Positions 48,030 to 60,129 of a stretch of DNA of 64,000 nt are shown piece after piece; the first letter of the stretch is position 1, and every line of letters starts with the position of its first letter. Below the pieces are notes generated by a model. The model did not search any database. It had not been told where the DNA came from and saw nothing but the letters and a program-made list of their open reading frames with translations. The stretch is from assembly GCA_021397835.1 (NCBI GenBank), contig JAJFZO010000896.1, forward strand, positions 5,124,501 to 5,188,500, in the 5' to 3' direction. Made by a program: the position numbers and the translations under genes. The DNA comes from Moringa oleifera (lineage: Eukaryota; Streptophyta; Magnoliopsida; Brassicales; Moringaceae).

Positions 48030-49260
48030 CCTACCTTAAATATGGTTAATTTCAAGCCCAACATCGGGCAATTTCACCTCAAATGAGACTGCTTTTATGT
48101 CTCTTATCAGGCACTACAAGCTGAGATAAGATTGGTTTTTACCTCTCATCAGGTTTTAATTATGTGTTAGATGTGGTTACTTTCAAGCCCTAATTAAGCA
48201 CTTTCACTTTGCATGAGACTGCTTTCATGCCTCTGATCAGGCATTACAACGTAGGTGAGACTAACTTTCTACTTCTTATCATGTTCTAATTATGCCTTAG
48301 ATGTGGTTGCTTTAATTCCCTAATGTAGCACTTTCGCCTCAGATGAGATCACTTTCATGCCTCTCATTTGGCACTACTGCCTTAGGTATGGCTACTTTTA
48401 TGCCCTATACTAGGCACCCTTGAATTAAATGTGATTGCTTTCATGCCTTACATCATATCAGGCATTTTTGCCCTAGATAAGACTACATTCATGCCTCACA
48501 TCGAGCATCATCTTAGTTGTGGTTACTTTCATGCCCCACATTAGGCACATTTGCATTAGATGTGACTTCTTTGATGACTCACATTAGGCATACAAACTAA
48601 TCTTGGATGCGATGGTCTAGTCCATCCAATAAACTACTCAGACCAATCTCAAATGCAACGACCAAGTCCCTTCATCGAACTACTCAAACTAATCAAAGAT
48701 GTGATGCTCCAGTCCCTTCATTGAACCATACAAACTAACCCAGCCTTAGGTATGGCTATTTTCCTACCTCACATTAGGCACTAACCTTATCTTAGGTGTG
48801 GTTACTTTCATGACCTACACCAGGCACTCTTGCCTTAGTTGTGATTACTTTCGTGCACCACATCAGCCACTAACCTTGCCTCAGGTTTGGCTGCTTTCAT
48901 ACCCCACACTAACCACCCTCACATTAGATGTAACTATTTTCATGCCTTACATCAGGCATTAACCCCACCTTAGGTATGGTTGCTTTCATGCCCTACCCCA
49001 AGCACTCTCATCTTAGATATGGCTGCTTTCATGCCCCACATTGAGTGGTAACACTGCCTCAGATAAGATTACTATCATGTCTCTCATTGGGCACTATTAC
49101 CTTAGATGTTCAATTTGCTACCTCACATCGAGCATTCAAACACAAGCCTAGATGTCACTGGCCTAGGTCTCACAATGAGTATTGTTTACATCCTAGATAT
49201 GATTAGTTCAGGTCTCATATTAGGATTCAAATCTACCTTAAGTTTTAAGTCTAATAATTT
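48030..49260 (+). repeat. Degenerate tandem array in the T1 3' untranslated region
   Basis: Many copies of phrases like TTAGATGTGGTTACTTTCATG followed by CCCCACATTAGGCACT, at roughly 50-65 bp spacing, with larger paired blocks (48085 against 48210). Units are more diverged than those at 8.9-9.85 kb, but share the layout TGTGRTT-ACT-ATG/ATT-CACATTAG. Tandem repeats in the region before the polypurine tract are common in Ogre/Tat elements. Confidence 0.75.
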
Positions 49261-49629
49261 TGACAAAGACTAAAATCGTAGGTCCTTAGCAGGGTTATAT
49301 TCATCATGCCAAGGAAGGGATCTAGAAGCGAATTATGGTACAGTAACCAATGCATGGGTTTTGAAAAGACACCACATGGAAGTCATGGAACGCCACCACA
49401 TTTATTATGTTATGGAAGGCATAAGCCAATTAAGCTTGTATCCTGGTAAAGAACCATCACCTGATCTTAAGAAACACATTGCATGGAAGTCATCCTTATG
49501 ATTTTAAGACACATACACCTCGAATCATGAGATAAAAAAATTTCTTTCTTAAATTCATTCTGAGGTAAAATTAATGTCTTGAAGTCTTTATCCAAACTTT
49601 AATACTTAAAGCATTGAACAAAGAGGGGT
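49261..49629 (+). other. T1 pre-LTR stretch with polypurine tract at its end
   Basis: No gene. It ends with ACAAAGAGGGGTCAT at about 49617-49629, the polypurine tract directly before TGTTAACACTTAATTTT. The same arrangement is found at 8438-8455. Confidence 0.55.
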
Positions 49630-51051
49630 CATTGTTAACACTTAATTTTACTCCTTAAAAAATTGACTTTATCAAAAACCTATTCCCTACATTGGAGCTT
49701 GAAGATTAGGATCTACTTTAAATTCTTCATCAAACATTTTAGTATCTATTGTCCAATCTTACACAAGATTGGGAGTTTTCATCAATGTGGATGTTATAGA
49801 TGACTCATTGACACTTATACTTCTAATGACTCATTAAGGGTGACACTATAGAATATTGAAGTTACATGCTATAAATGACTCAGGGGTTCATGTTAACGAT
49901 GACTCATTGGGGTCCATACTTCATGTGACTTATTGAGATTAATGATTCATAATTCATCAGGATGTAAAGAGACTAATGATACATCGGGACTTGATCATCT
50001 AAGATTACTATAGATGGCTCATCAGAGTTTATCAACCATATGACACATCGCGTTTGTTTCATCGTGTTTAAAGGTAGACCTCACATCATGGATCCAATTA
50101 ATGAAATTCAGGTCAATTCTTTGATTCTTTTCACTTGGGATCTTTACCAAATATGTCATCAGGATTAAAGCCTTAGGTGATCCAAGACCAGCTTAACGTT
50201 AGGTATTCAATTACTTCATCAGTTTTTCTCATCCAAAATTAATTCAAGGCACTCTTCATCAAGGTTGTGATCTCTATTAGACTACTATGTCAGCAATGAT
50301 CATCTCAATAATTCTAAGTGTAAGTGAAAATTGGATTTGGAAATTTGAATGTCATTGATAAAAAAAAGGTTCATATATTCAAAGGAAAGGAAGATGAAAA
50401 AAAATTATAACTTAGGCCCTAAGCTAGGTTACAGCCTAGGCCACATCGAGTCTCGAGCTAGCTTAAGGAGCTCGATCTTCAGGCACTAGTGTCAATGTCC
50501 CCTCGTCCGTTGGTGTCTTAACCACTTCCTCTAGATCTGCTAGTAAGACCTCTAGATCTTTAGAATCGAGTAGCGAGGCTTTTTTATGAGAAGCTATTTA
50601 CACCATGATAAGCCAAAGTCTGGATATTGACCTTGAATCTCCTAAACTGTATGCCTTCTGATGGGCTAATATAGCCTAGAAGCTCGCTCTTTGATCTTAG
50701 CACTATATGTATCACTCATTTGAAACTCTTCCATGGTGCAAGATTTGCCTCTTCCCGACTACCCTTTGCTCGTCTAGATGTTGCATAGTAAAGTTCAGTA
50801 GTAGCATGACTGATTCGGGCTTTAACATTGGCCTACAAGACCTGCTTTAGCTTCATCCCATCCACATCTACTTTAGGCTTGGGTAGAAGATTCTTCATTC
50901 TCTCAGTCTCAATCACGTAGATGTGGACCATGTTAACGGTATTGACTGTAGGCTCGTTGGCAACCTCAACCTCAACCTCCTTTATGCAATGATGAGGGCC
51001 GACGTTGGTGTGGATGCACGTCTTGATAAGCATAGCCATTCTCCGAGCGAA

Positions 51052-51137
51052 CTACAAATAAGAAAGGAAAAACACAGGTTAAGAATCTGTAGTCACATTC
51101 CAAGAAAATAACATAGTTAAAAAGGGTAGACGGTTTC
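51052..51137 (-). other. Intron 2 of antisense gene copy C
   Basis: The acceptor has a long pyrimidine run ending TATTTGTAG at 51052. The donor site (GAAG then GAAACC) has lost its GT; the aligned site in copy B (19927-19928) keeps GTAAGT. Length 86 bp as aligned. Confidence 0.5.
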
Positions 51138-51650
51138 CTTCCCGAAGCATAGCATGGTGTTATCTAAGAACAAATTATTGATCTCCCTCTCCATTTGTCT
51201 CATGTCCTAGGGGAGAATAAATTAATACATTCATTCTTCTATTACACTGGGATGGTTCAAAGAGCCTTTAGTATAAACATTCTACTTTAGCATAATTTTG
51301 CCTCTAAAAGGAAGGGCTCTGCCTCACCCAAGGCATTGCAAGTGCATCCATCACATTCCTTTCTCTTAAATGGTTCCTTTTTTCACCGACCTTCCCCTTG
51401 ATGGCTAAGGGAGCAACTACCACCACTTTTCCCTATTTAGGGACACACGGCACTAGCTTTAGGGCCATCGTTGGCCTCTTTCCTTTTTAGGGCAACCCAT
51501 GGGGATTAACCCTACTATTAGACACTATAAACAACATTAGGAATAGAGTTTTCTATTGGCGCATGTCTTCCTATGGCCATGTCCATGGCCTCCCATAGTT
51601 GGTCCTTAGTGCCTTAAGGCATAATGGTTGAAGGCCAATTTCATCAAGAA

Positions 51651-51732
51651 CTACAAAACATAATGCTAAAGGTTAGCAAAAAGTAGAAGAATGAAACATT
51701 TACAACTTAAATCAAAAAATAAACTATAGGAC
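51651..51732 (-). other. Intron 1 of antisense gene copy C
   Basis: Donor GCTAG then GTCCTATAG, acceptor ATGTTTTGTAG before TTCTTGATGA, 82 bp. Aligns with 20439-20522 in copy B. Confidence 0.6.
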
Positions 51733-53105
51733 CTAGCATGACATTGTGCTTGGAGACCATACCAGGAGATGGAAAACTAAAAGGTTGAGGCTCAAGTCCT
51801 ACATTGGGGTGCACATCAGGTTCGAGGTTAATACTCAATTCAAGGATGTGTGCTTGCCCCTTATCAGGATAGATACTCACTTAGGGTGCAAGATTTAGCT
51901 TAGGGTTTACTAATTCAATATCAAGATTTGGATTTTTTGAAAGATGGGAAGAAAGATCTTCTTCAGGACCCTAGCTTGAAGGGTCTTCAATTAACTTGGA
52001 AGTCCTATCAAATCTAAATAATTTATGCTAGGCCTTGATTGCTTTAAGTATAGTTATCTTATCATTATTTAAATGGTTTATAAAACTATCTACACCTCTT
52101 TAATCACAGAGAGTTTGGAAGATCAATATTAGGTTGGGTTGCACTTTGTTTGTGTGAACTCTTCTAGAGGGCTCACTCGAAGTGTTAAGGTGAGGGTACA
52201 TTTTGGGCCAACAGGCTTAGAAATATTTTTCAGCCCAGCCTTTGTTATTAGATGGTAGGCCTTTGGTGAAATGTTTTGGGCTAATGCCAGCAAAGTAATG
52301 AAATTTGAATTCAAAATTTCTATCATCTCTATTAGCTTTTAACTCAAAAAAAAAAAAATTTAGCAAACATGCCAAAAAATAGATTTGTACAGCCCATGGA
52401 TAAAATTTTAAATGCAAATGTAAGCATACAATGCCAATAGATAGCTCTGAGTTCGGAAGGAAAAACTTCCAATTGTTAGCAAATCTTCTTGAAGAAAGGA
52501 TGGCTAGGTAAGCCTTGGTCTCTCTTGAGGTTATCCTAAAAAACCATAACGTTTCCTTCACGACGAGTCCACGATCGGTCAAAGGAAGAATGATGCTATG
52601 GTTCCACATATCTTAGGAAGGGGAAGTTATTCCTCAGCCATTCTAGATCCTTGCGGTATAAGTGGAAAGATCAAAGTTTTAGGCCATTATTAAACTCACC
52701 TTATACAGAAAGAACAACGAAGATGATGACTAAGAGCTCTAGGTTCACTAAGAAGAGATCTAGAGATTTTGTTTTGCAGAAATCTGGTGAAAAAGGAAAA
52801 TACTTTTCTAAAACCCATTTAAATGAAATAATAATTCGATGGGAGAACCAAGGGGTAACATACAAAATGTGTGATCTTTCTACATCCTTAGGTTGTAAGG
52901 CAAATCATGAGTTGGCACTTATATAATAAATGTGTTAGAAGAGACATTTCAAACATGATTTAGCACTGGATATGGTTTGCTCAATCTGCTTTCACCCTGT
53001 TCATTCATTTGGTAGACCTATATCTCTCCCCATTACTCATCAGCCACTCAACAAGAGTTCAATCTAGGCATATTCTTGACCACTCATCGGGTCTTCTTCT
53101 TAAAC

Positions 53106-53508
53106 TACTTTTTTTATTTTTGTTTTGATGATTCACCTCAACAATATATCTTTATTATTTATAAATAAATTAAATTAAGATTCTTTTAAGTAATAAGTGT
53201 CCTATCAATAATTCATTATTTAGTAAGATTCTTATGGATAAACAAAAGAAAATGATCAAGTATCATGGGTCACATGGTTATGTCAACCATGTTACTGTTA
53301 GATTGACATATTTGGTCATTTTGCTTTATTTGCATAAGACTAAATTATATTCTTAAGGATTTAAGCATAAAATGATCACTTTATTCCTAATCACTATAAA
53401 ATAAGGAAATATGTAAACAAAAGGATTTGGTTTGACATGCATAATGATTATTGTTGCTTGTTTCCTTAGTCATGAGCAGTTTCATCATATCTATGTAAGT
53501 ATCAAGTG
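53106..53508. other. AT-rich junction between LTRs
   Basis: Unrelated to the LTRs on either side as far as I can see. No gene. Confidence 0.35.
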
Positions 53509-53939
53509 TAGATACCTAATTTTACAGTTAAAGAATCTTATTATGTTTCAAAACAAAGAGAGTTTAGAAATTAAAAAGCTAAAATGCAAAGCACCAATGA
53601 AGAATGGCTAAATATGTAAACAACTTATGAGATCAGTCAAGTAAGTCAACGAGTTGGGACCAGTCAATGTTCTTGAGATTAGTATTAGTTAAAAAAGTCA
53701 CTAAGATAAGAATGGAGATTATGATTTTAGATATTAGTATAAAATTTTAGGAAAATGTTAGCATTTAGTTGTCTAATCAATGTTAGTGTTAAGCCTAGTC
53801 TTAATGGATATTCTTTTCAGTTAGTTCAAACAGACAAGATATGAAAAGCAAGATCGAGATTGGAAACTTCATTGATGAAGAAATCTACCATTACAAAACC
53901 AAAAAAGGAAAATACAAGGCATTAGAAAAGAAAAAAGAT

Positions 53940-55540
53940 GTGATGTTAGAAGCTACATGGTTAGAGTATTTGTGAGAATGACATCGACATTGGCATTGGT
54001 AGAGTTAAGACTGGCAACTTTAGTAGTGGCTTCATGAGCAGCAATAAGAGCAAGAGCATTTGAAGTGTTCAGTGCAGGAGTGACATTCGATGTAGGGACC
54101 TCAGCAATGTTAACCTTGACCGTAGTAGTCTAAGAACTTAAAGTCTAGATTAAGATAAATTCCTTTGATCTGGTCAATTAAGTTTACTTGGAGGCTTGGC
54201 CATAGTTATGATGCAGCCTTAATCATATTGGTGTTAACGGCGCTATTAGCCTTGGACTCTACTATAGCTTCCTCTAGAGCTCAGGTCATCATCTATTGAT
54301 GCTTAATAGTCATACCCTCAATGGTTCTCCTGACTAATAGATTAGTATCGATTTTTGCATGCCAGAGTTTGAGTTAAGTTGTAGCCAGCTCAATATCCCT
54401 CAAGGCCACTATATTCTTTAGTTGATCCACTATCATTACCCTAACTTTGTCGACCAAATCAATAGTAAACTTATTTATGCTCTTAATTTCTTGAAGAGCT
54501 TGTACCAAAACTTAGCTATAAAGCTTATATTTTTGTAAGATGAGACCAATCTCATTATAGACCTAAGAACATGCATATGCTAGATCAAGAAGCTTATAGA
54601 ATAAATAAAAAGAAAAGTCTTGATATCATATTAAAAGCTCTTATGGGATAAATGAGAGAAAGAAAAGTGACGTACTTGGTTTAGATAGCAACTAAAGCCA
54701 ACTGTCAACCTGAGATTTCCTTTCATAAAAAGGCAGTCCCAATCTGCAAGGAAGATTACTTTATTCACCTTCTTGAAGGCCTCATCCGAATCTTGGATGG
54801 TATCTTATAGCCTTAACATTTCACCTAGAACAAAATTGACCTAAAGCAAAACATACTTTGGCAATGTAGAGCTGTGCATCAAGAGCATTAATAGTTCCTC
54901 GATCTTAGGTCTTTCCAAAGGTGTTGTCTATAAGGATCTCCACCTCCTAGTTTGCATATTAAGCCAAGGCATTTCTTTTCTTTGTTGTGGTATCCGATGA
55001 GGACTCCTCTATTAGGTTCTTCTTAGTCTTAAGTCAAAAAAAAAAGCTCTCGATATGATGATTTTTGGATTAGGTCAAGAACCCAATGCCAATCTTGATG
55101 CAGCCTTGGTTACAATAAGACGAGTCTATTGTTGCTTTTTCTTCTTATCCTCCTAAAAAAAGGAGCGAGTAAGATCAAGACTCTCCTAATTAGACATCAC
55201 GTCTTCAAGATCTAAAAGCAGAAGGAATGTTAGAATATTCATAAATGATAAAAGCAAATGAAATCCTAAGACTCAAAATATAATACATCTAATAGTAAGA
55301 GTAAGATTAGGGAGGGTTCTCGAAGAATCTAAAATCCAAAAGTTCATGAGATTCAATTTTCCATGGGAAGGTGGCATTAGCTAGAAGAGGAGCGAATGAA
55401 GTGTTTTGAGGCAAGTCAAGAGAAGGAGTCCTGAAGAATCGAGTTCAAGATCGAGGATAGGACTCACATCTTGATCAGTGTCTTATATGAGATGAGTAAG
55501 CAAGTGGCAATCCATTTTGATATGAGATAGTATTTGATGT
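53940..55540 (-). pseudogene. LTR-borne antisense gene, copy D (C-terminal half)
   Basis: Minus-strand readings include DEAFKKVNKVIFLADWDCLF (about 54735-54795) and TPLERPKIEELLMLLMHSST (about 54865-54930). A long coiled-coil-like stretch, LVQALQEIKSINKFTIDLV then DKVRVMIVDQLKNIVALRDI, runs over 54380-54510. The C-terminal end is in 53940-54060. The N-terminal PSNNKGW block is absent, so this copy is truncated or too decayed. A 3'-flank layout like copy A (A-rich sequence just before the C-terminus) supports homology. Confidence 0.45.
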
Positions 55541-56345
55541 TGTGGATGCCAATATGATAGAGAATGGTGAGGTACCAAGGAGTGGAAGAGCTGCAACATG
55601 TTAATCGGGGCTGAATATGATTATTGATCTAATAATGGGAATTCATATGGCAACATTCATTTAAAATGTGAAAACGGTGGCAAAAGCACTAGGCCTATCC
55701 CAATCTCACATCAATCTAGAATGGCAAAAAATTCAAGCCTATCCCAATCTCACATTAATCCTGAATGGGAAAAGGAACAAGTTAATTCCGATCTCATATC
55801 AATATCTAATGTATTAAAGCCACTTAAAATCATATAAGCTTGAGGCCCATGTGGGAGTCAAGCTCACAAACTACGAGGTGTGAGCTCGATCCAAATGTAG
55901 ATATTGGACTTATTTTAATGACCAATGTCTAAAGCCCAATCCCATTGTCAACATGTTTTAAAGGGCTAATAAAAAATGGACAGCTTATCCTAACCTTGGT
56001 AATTAGAATTGTTCAAGTTCTCATAACGTGATCCCGATGTCAAGAGCAAAGTAATGCTAAGAAGATCCAAGTAATCCTGATCCAATCTTGTTATTGAAAT
56101 AAGCTTAATTATAAAATACTAAGTAACAAGATGACCGATCCTCACACTAAAGTTATTAAATATGAAGTTTGAAGGTTGATCAAGTCAAGTGAGAATTGAG
56201 AAGGTTATAAAAGGTTATGGATAGATGCGTAGGCTACACTTGATGATATATGCATTGATGCCCACAACGCATAAATCAGCTAAGTGCACAATTGTCCCCT
56301 TTATAACTTGCATGTCTTGAGATTTTAGTAGCCTTTAAGATTCTC

Positions 56346-56353
56346 TATAAATA
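56346..56353 (+). promoter_or_regulatory. TATA box of LTR D
   Basis: TATAAATA in TCTCTATAAATAGACC, preceding R/U5-like sequence. Expected LTR promoter by position. Confidence 0.45.
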
Positions 56354-57559
56354 GACCTTAAATTAATTAATAAAGACCTTTGCTCAAATTTAAGTAAATT
56401 TAGCTTTCATTTTATCCAATTGACTCTGAGTTTATCTTAAAAGAAGGCCAAGTCTTGAAAAAAGTCTTAATCTTATGACTACTATTTACAAAGGTACAAT
56501 TAATCTTCAAGATCCAAATTTCATAGATATAATCTCTTGTATCTATTTGTAAATAATTATATGATTGTATCTTAAGTGAAATTGTGATAAATGAAATAAA
56601 AGGATCCAATCATTCCAATTTCTACCAATATTGATGTTATTGTGAGTTTTTTTATCATGATCTTGATTATCTTTAAATTCTATACTTAATCCCTTAAGTA
56701 ATTTTATTAGTAAGATTGTGTTTTTTTTTTTTTTTGTGATTCTTATTGTGTCATGATTTCTAAAAGATTTTTTGAAGCGTAAAAACACAGTGAAGCTTAT
56801 GCACTAGTTCTATACATAAAAGGTGTTTGGTTTCAGAATTAAAGGTTAACTAAAATCTAGTTCTAAAATTCCTACACAAAAGTATCACAAGATAATGTTT
56901 TAAGAATTTATCATGTTTAGTTTGGTACTGTACATGATGTGATCTTACCTCAAATCTTACTGTTGTTACCTATATGAGTTAATATGATAAATACAGGATC
57001 ACTATCAAATTAAGATCATTTTCAAAGTCAAAGATTGTGGTTCTTAATTGTTTCTAAGTATCTAGCACTTATGGAGGTAATAATCTTTCCTGCCATGTAA
57101 CTAACTTTCAATTCAAATCTTTTAGATACATAGACCACTACGTTTCATTTAAAATGATTTTCAAAAATAAATTGATGGCAAATCACACCAATAAAAAAAG
57201 ATCTATTACCATTTTGTTGTCTTTGTTAATTTTAAAATTAAAGTTGGCTCAAACTAACTTTCAGATCAAAATAGTTTTTTACTTTGAGAGACCAATTTTA
57301 AACTTCGTTGTGATGTCTGTTATCAAAATAAAGGATGAGACAAGTTATAAACATTTGTATGAATCTCTCATTATGAAATGATACTAATGAAAAATATTTG
57401 TCTAGCCTTGAGATTTTTGATACCCCTGTAGCCACTTTTCAAATTTTTGTTAATATTAAAGTTTTTCTTTTTCCATTGAGTAATGGGAATAGTTAGATGG
57501 GGAGGTGCAAGGCCAGACTTTTTTCTAAAAGAGGTTAACCAAAAAGAATGAATTAATTA

Positions 57560-57745
57560 TGAAAACTTCTTTTCATTCTTCATAGCAAAACATTCATTTC
57601 AAATTATTGTCATCCATAGTAGATTGTTTTGAGTTGGAGCTACATCAGATGGATGTGAGGATTATATTTTTCAATAATGATGAATATGAGAAAGTATATG
57701 ACCTAACCTACTAATGTTTTGACACCTAACAAGGGAAACTTAAAA
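57560..57745 (+). pseudogene. Ty1/copia reverse transcriptase scrap
   Basis: The reading at about 57630-57700 is ELELHQMDVRIIFFNNDEYE then KVYDL. It corresponds to the copia RT motif L-x-Q-M-D-V-K-T-A-F-L-N-G-x-L-E-E-E-V-Y-M. Only about 60 residues remain and flanks have stops. No LTRs assigned. Confidence 0.6.
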
Positions 57746-58389
57746 AGATTCTATCATATCATTATAGAGGATCATAATTTTTTATTCATACAAATACCAC
57801 AAACATATGGCCTTCCAAGCATGTTTCATCTGAAGGAAGTCAATATTTATACACCGTACGAGTAAGTTGGGTTACAAAACCTAAGAAATCTTTTTTTTAC
57901 ATCACAGATCTCAACCATCTTGCTATATATACATACATACAAAACTCTCCACTATTACCAATTCCACAAAAGTACTCAAGAGGAGAGAATGTAAAAAAGG
58001 ATGGGTCGCCGACCTGTGCTCCATATGATTTTCAAGGTTTATTGAGGACTTCACTTTCCAACTTCACTAATCTAAAAATTAATTTATGATTTAGTGAGTC
58101 ATAGCTCAGTAACTATAAGCATATAACAATAATTAATCATACCAAATATATTATCCAAACCATAAGTTACTACTAAACATGTCATCCTTACCTACTAAAG
58201 ATCAAGTGTAAACAAACATATGCAAATGATATGCAATTTCATTTTCTTTTTATGTTATAGCCAACAAGATAAGTAAATGCTTTAGAAATTAAATAAACAA
58301 AAACAAATATTCTTTATAAACAATTACATATAAAAAATAAAATTAATATTCTGTTCATAAAAAAAAACATGTATGATTAAGAATCAAGC
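57746..58389. other. AT-rich unassigned stretch
   Basis: No gene recognised. May contain the decayed end of the CACTA-2 relic, which begins to be readable at about 58390. No terminal CACTA motif read. Confidence 0.35.
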
Positions 58390-58439
58390 AGTGCTAGAGG
58401 TGTGCTTTTCAAAATGAGAGCTTTTATCTTGCGAATGTG

Positions 58440-59860
58440 CTTATTCATATCAAGTTCTCTCTATAAGCACTCTTGTATCTTGCTCTTATAGCATATATGT
58501 CATGCTCTTTCGCCTTACACTTCCCATCCAATCACTCCTCTGCAACCTTTCACTCTAGCTCTATGCACTCTTACATAGACTTTATTTGAGAATGCATAAT
58601 CTGCATGGATACATCATCAATAGAGTGTCCACTATTAAAGTTATTGCCTAGATACCATGATTGAGCTTGACTCCTAATCCTATGCACCCAACGCTCCTTC
58701 TCTCCACCTACAGCCTTATAGTGGAGCTTAATTTAGTGTATCCCAAGCATGTCGGAAGATCCATTCTCCACCTAAAAAGTCGATGCAACCAACTTCTTAA
58801 AGCATTCCTATAATAAAGCAATTTATTAACTTACTCGTTAGTTAAACCAAATAGTAAGGTCAAAAATTCAAAATTTTAGTAATTTATTAAATGTTAAAAA
58901 TAACAAACTACATTTATTTATTTGGCATGCTCATTTGTGAATTCATCGAGGTTAGATTTCTTAGTGTGAGTTCATTTAAAAAGCCTTATTGAAGCAGCCC
59001 AAACCCAACTCCTACGTTTAAAAAAATATATTTAATAAATAACCATATCATTTTCATTTATATTTATGTAAGTAAATTAAATATCATACATATCAAGTGT
59101 CGACAATTATTCTATAGTGAGCATGAACTGACACCATATCGAGAGGGACTTGACCTAGGTCCATTCGTCTCACTCCATCAACTATGAGGCATGGCCTCAA
59201 ATTTTTATCTATACTCTGACCGATTCCATTCTATCTGCCACTACTCCTATACAATATCAAGAACAAATTAAAGTTTATTTCTTTTCTTATAGTGACATGC
59301 ATGCATCAAGTCAACATACCGGTCTGCAACTCAAGCCTCCCATATAGCCTTTACCATGCCATCTATTTCCTCGTCCCATGTAAAATGTTTATGCAAAAAA
59401 AAAAAAAAAGATTAGTATGTTAACACATAAAATTTTTTTTGTAAATAATTACAAGGACCTTGAATTGTACAAAGTAAAAATCTTTGATTTTTCGAGAAAC
59501 AGTCCTCCATACGTACCCAGATGGATTGACTCTTTCTTGAACGATCTTATAAATCTTTGCAGAACATTTGTGTGAAGGGTTGATCCTATTAACTAAGATA
59601 ATAAAATAATTAGTAAATAGTATTGAAAAATTTATAAAGATAATGATACAAAGTACTGAAAACATTAATTATGACTACTTATATGTCATTCTATACAAAA
59701 ATCTGCTATTTACCCATACTTTGTAAACTCGCTGCGCTAGACATCCTAGTAGCAGCAAACCCAAAAGAACCTAAAGCAATGTTGGCAAGCCTATTTGTAG
59801 GTATAGATGCTCCATGTGAGATGGTGCAGCTATATCCTCTTCCTCATCTTGAAAATATGG
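58440..59860 (-). pseudogene. Second CACTA gene of CACTA-2 (Transposase_24-like), degenerate
   Basis: Minus-strand blocks include RINPSHKCSAKIYKIVQERV (59420-59590 region), TWDEEIDGMVKAIWEA then ADRYVDLMHACHYK (about 59300-59390), and KAVGGEKERWVHRIRSQAQS then WYLGNNFNSGHSIDD (about 58590-58730). These align with CACTA-1 at 29980-31060. Comparison shows Arg in ADRYVD here against a stop (30244) in CACTA-1. Confidence 0.65.
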
Positions 59861-60129
59861 ATCTCTACCACTAGAGTACTCAATTCTCCCTTTAAAGTCA
59901 CCTCATCTCCCTTGACCTCTCATCTAAGTATGATAATGAAAGTTAATTTGACAACTAACTGATTTTCATAAAAAATTCGGTAGAGTCTCCCCTGAAAATT
60001 AGACTAAAACCCCTTAAAACACATGATAAAAATACAAACAATTAAACTTCTGAGTTAACCAACACATATTTCATAAGATAGATTAGTTAAAATAACAGAT
60101 TAAATAATTCAAACAATAATTTCTTATAA

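Larger units (their letters stand above)
50400..52686 (-). pseudogene. LTR-borne antisense gene, copy C (3' LTR of T1)
   Basis: Start codon candidate at 52686. Exon 1 contains FELKANRDDRNFEFKFHYF and KGLPSNNKGWAEKYF (52217-52365). The latter is the hallmark of the plant putative gypsy-type transposon family (PF04195 as I know it). Exon 1 then reads PNLNLAP/HPNVGLEPQPFSFPSPGM and ends at 51733. Intron 1 is 51651-51732. Exon 2 ends near 51138, where the donor is now mutated (GA instead of GT). Exon 3 begins at 51051 after a strong acceptor (CCTTTCTTATTTGTAG), with RRMAMLIKTCIHTNVG and ATTELYYATSRRAKGS. The C-terminus is near 50450-50560 (DLEVLLADLEEVVKTP). Stops and frameshifts make it a pseudogene. 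Molecular function unknown. Confidence 0.6.
19875..53105 (+). mobile_element. Tat/Ogre-like Ty3/gypsy retrotransposon T1, host to nested insertions
   Basis: Plus-strand order: 5' LTR (19875-22591, continued at 31919-32660 after a CACTA insertion); primer-site region (32668); ORF1-like, coiled coil, gag and protease (33.2-38.1 kb); a Harbinger insertion (38.13-43.69 kb); RT, RNase H, second RNase H and integrase scrap (43.7-47.4 kb); repeat array (48.0-49.25 kb); polypurine tract (about 49616); 3' LTR (49630 to about 53105, truncated). LTR homology is visible: the stretch 19932-22000 matches 51140-53100. Without the two DNA transposons the element is about 18 kb. All genes contain stops. Additional ORF1, a second RNase H and the protein motifs place it in the Tat branch. 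Confidence 0.75.
49630..53105 (+). repeat. T1 3' LTR (truncated) containing an antisense gene
   Basis: Starts TGTTAACACTTAATTTTAC at 49630 after a polypurine tract. The first 700 bp contain short repeats of the type GATGACTCATTGGGG. Antisense gene copy C follows (50400-52686), then an upstream region aligned with 21500-21960 of the 5' LTR. Similarity stops near 53105, before the TATA/U5 part, so the LTR is truncated there. Confidence 0.6.
53509..57500 (+). repeat. LTR D with antisense gene, TATA and U5
   Basis: Starts TGTAGATACCTAATTTTAC at 53509 (compare 16364). A minus-strand gene remnant occupies 53940-55540. A short repeat region (CCCAATCTCACATCAAT, about 55700-55800) follows. The TATA box is at 56346-56353. 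U5-like sequence (TCTAGCACTTATGGAGG near 57059) follows, similar to 10665-10680. An end motif like GTAGCCACTTTT lies near 57427. The limits after 57.0 kb are approximate. Confidence 0.45.
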
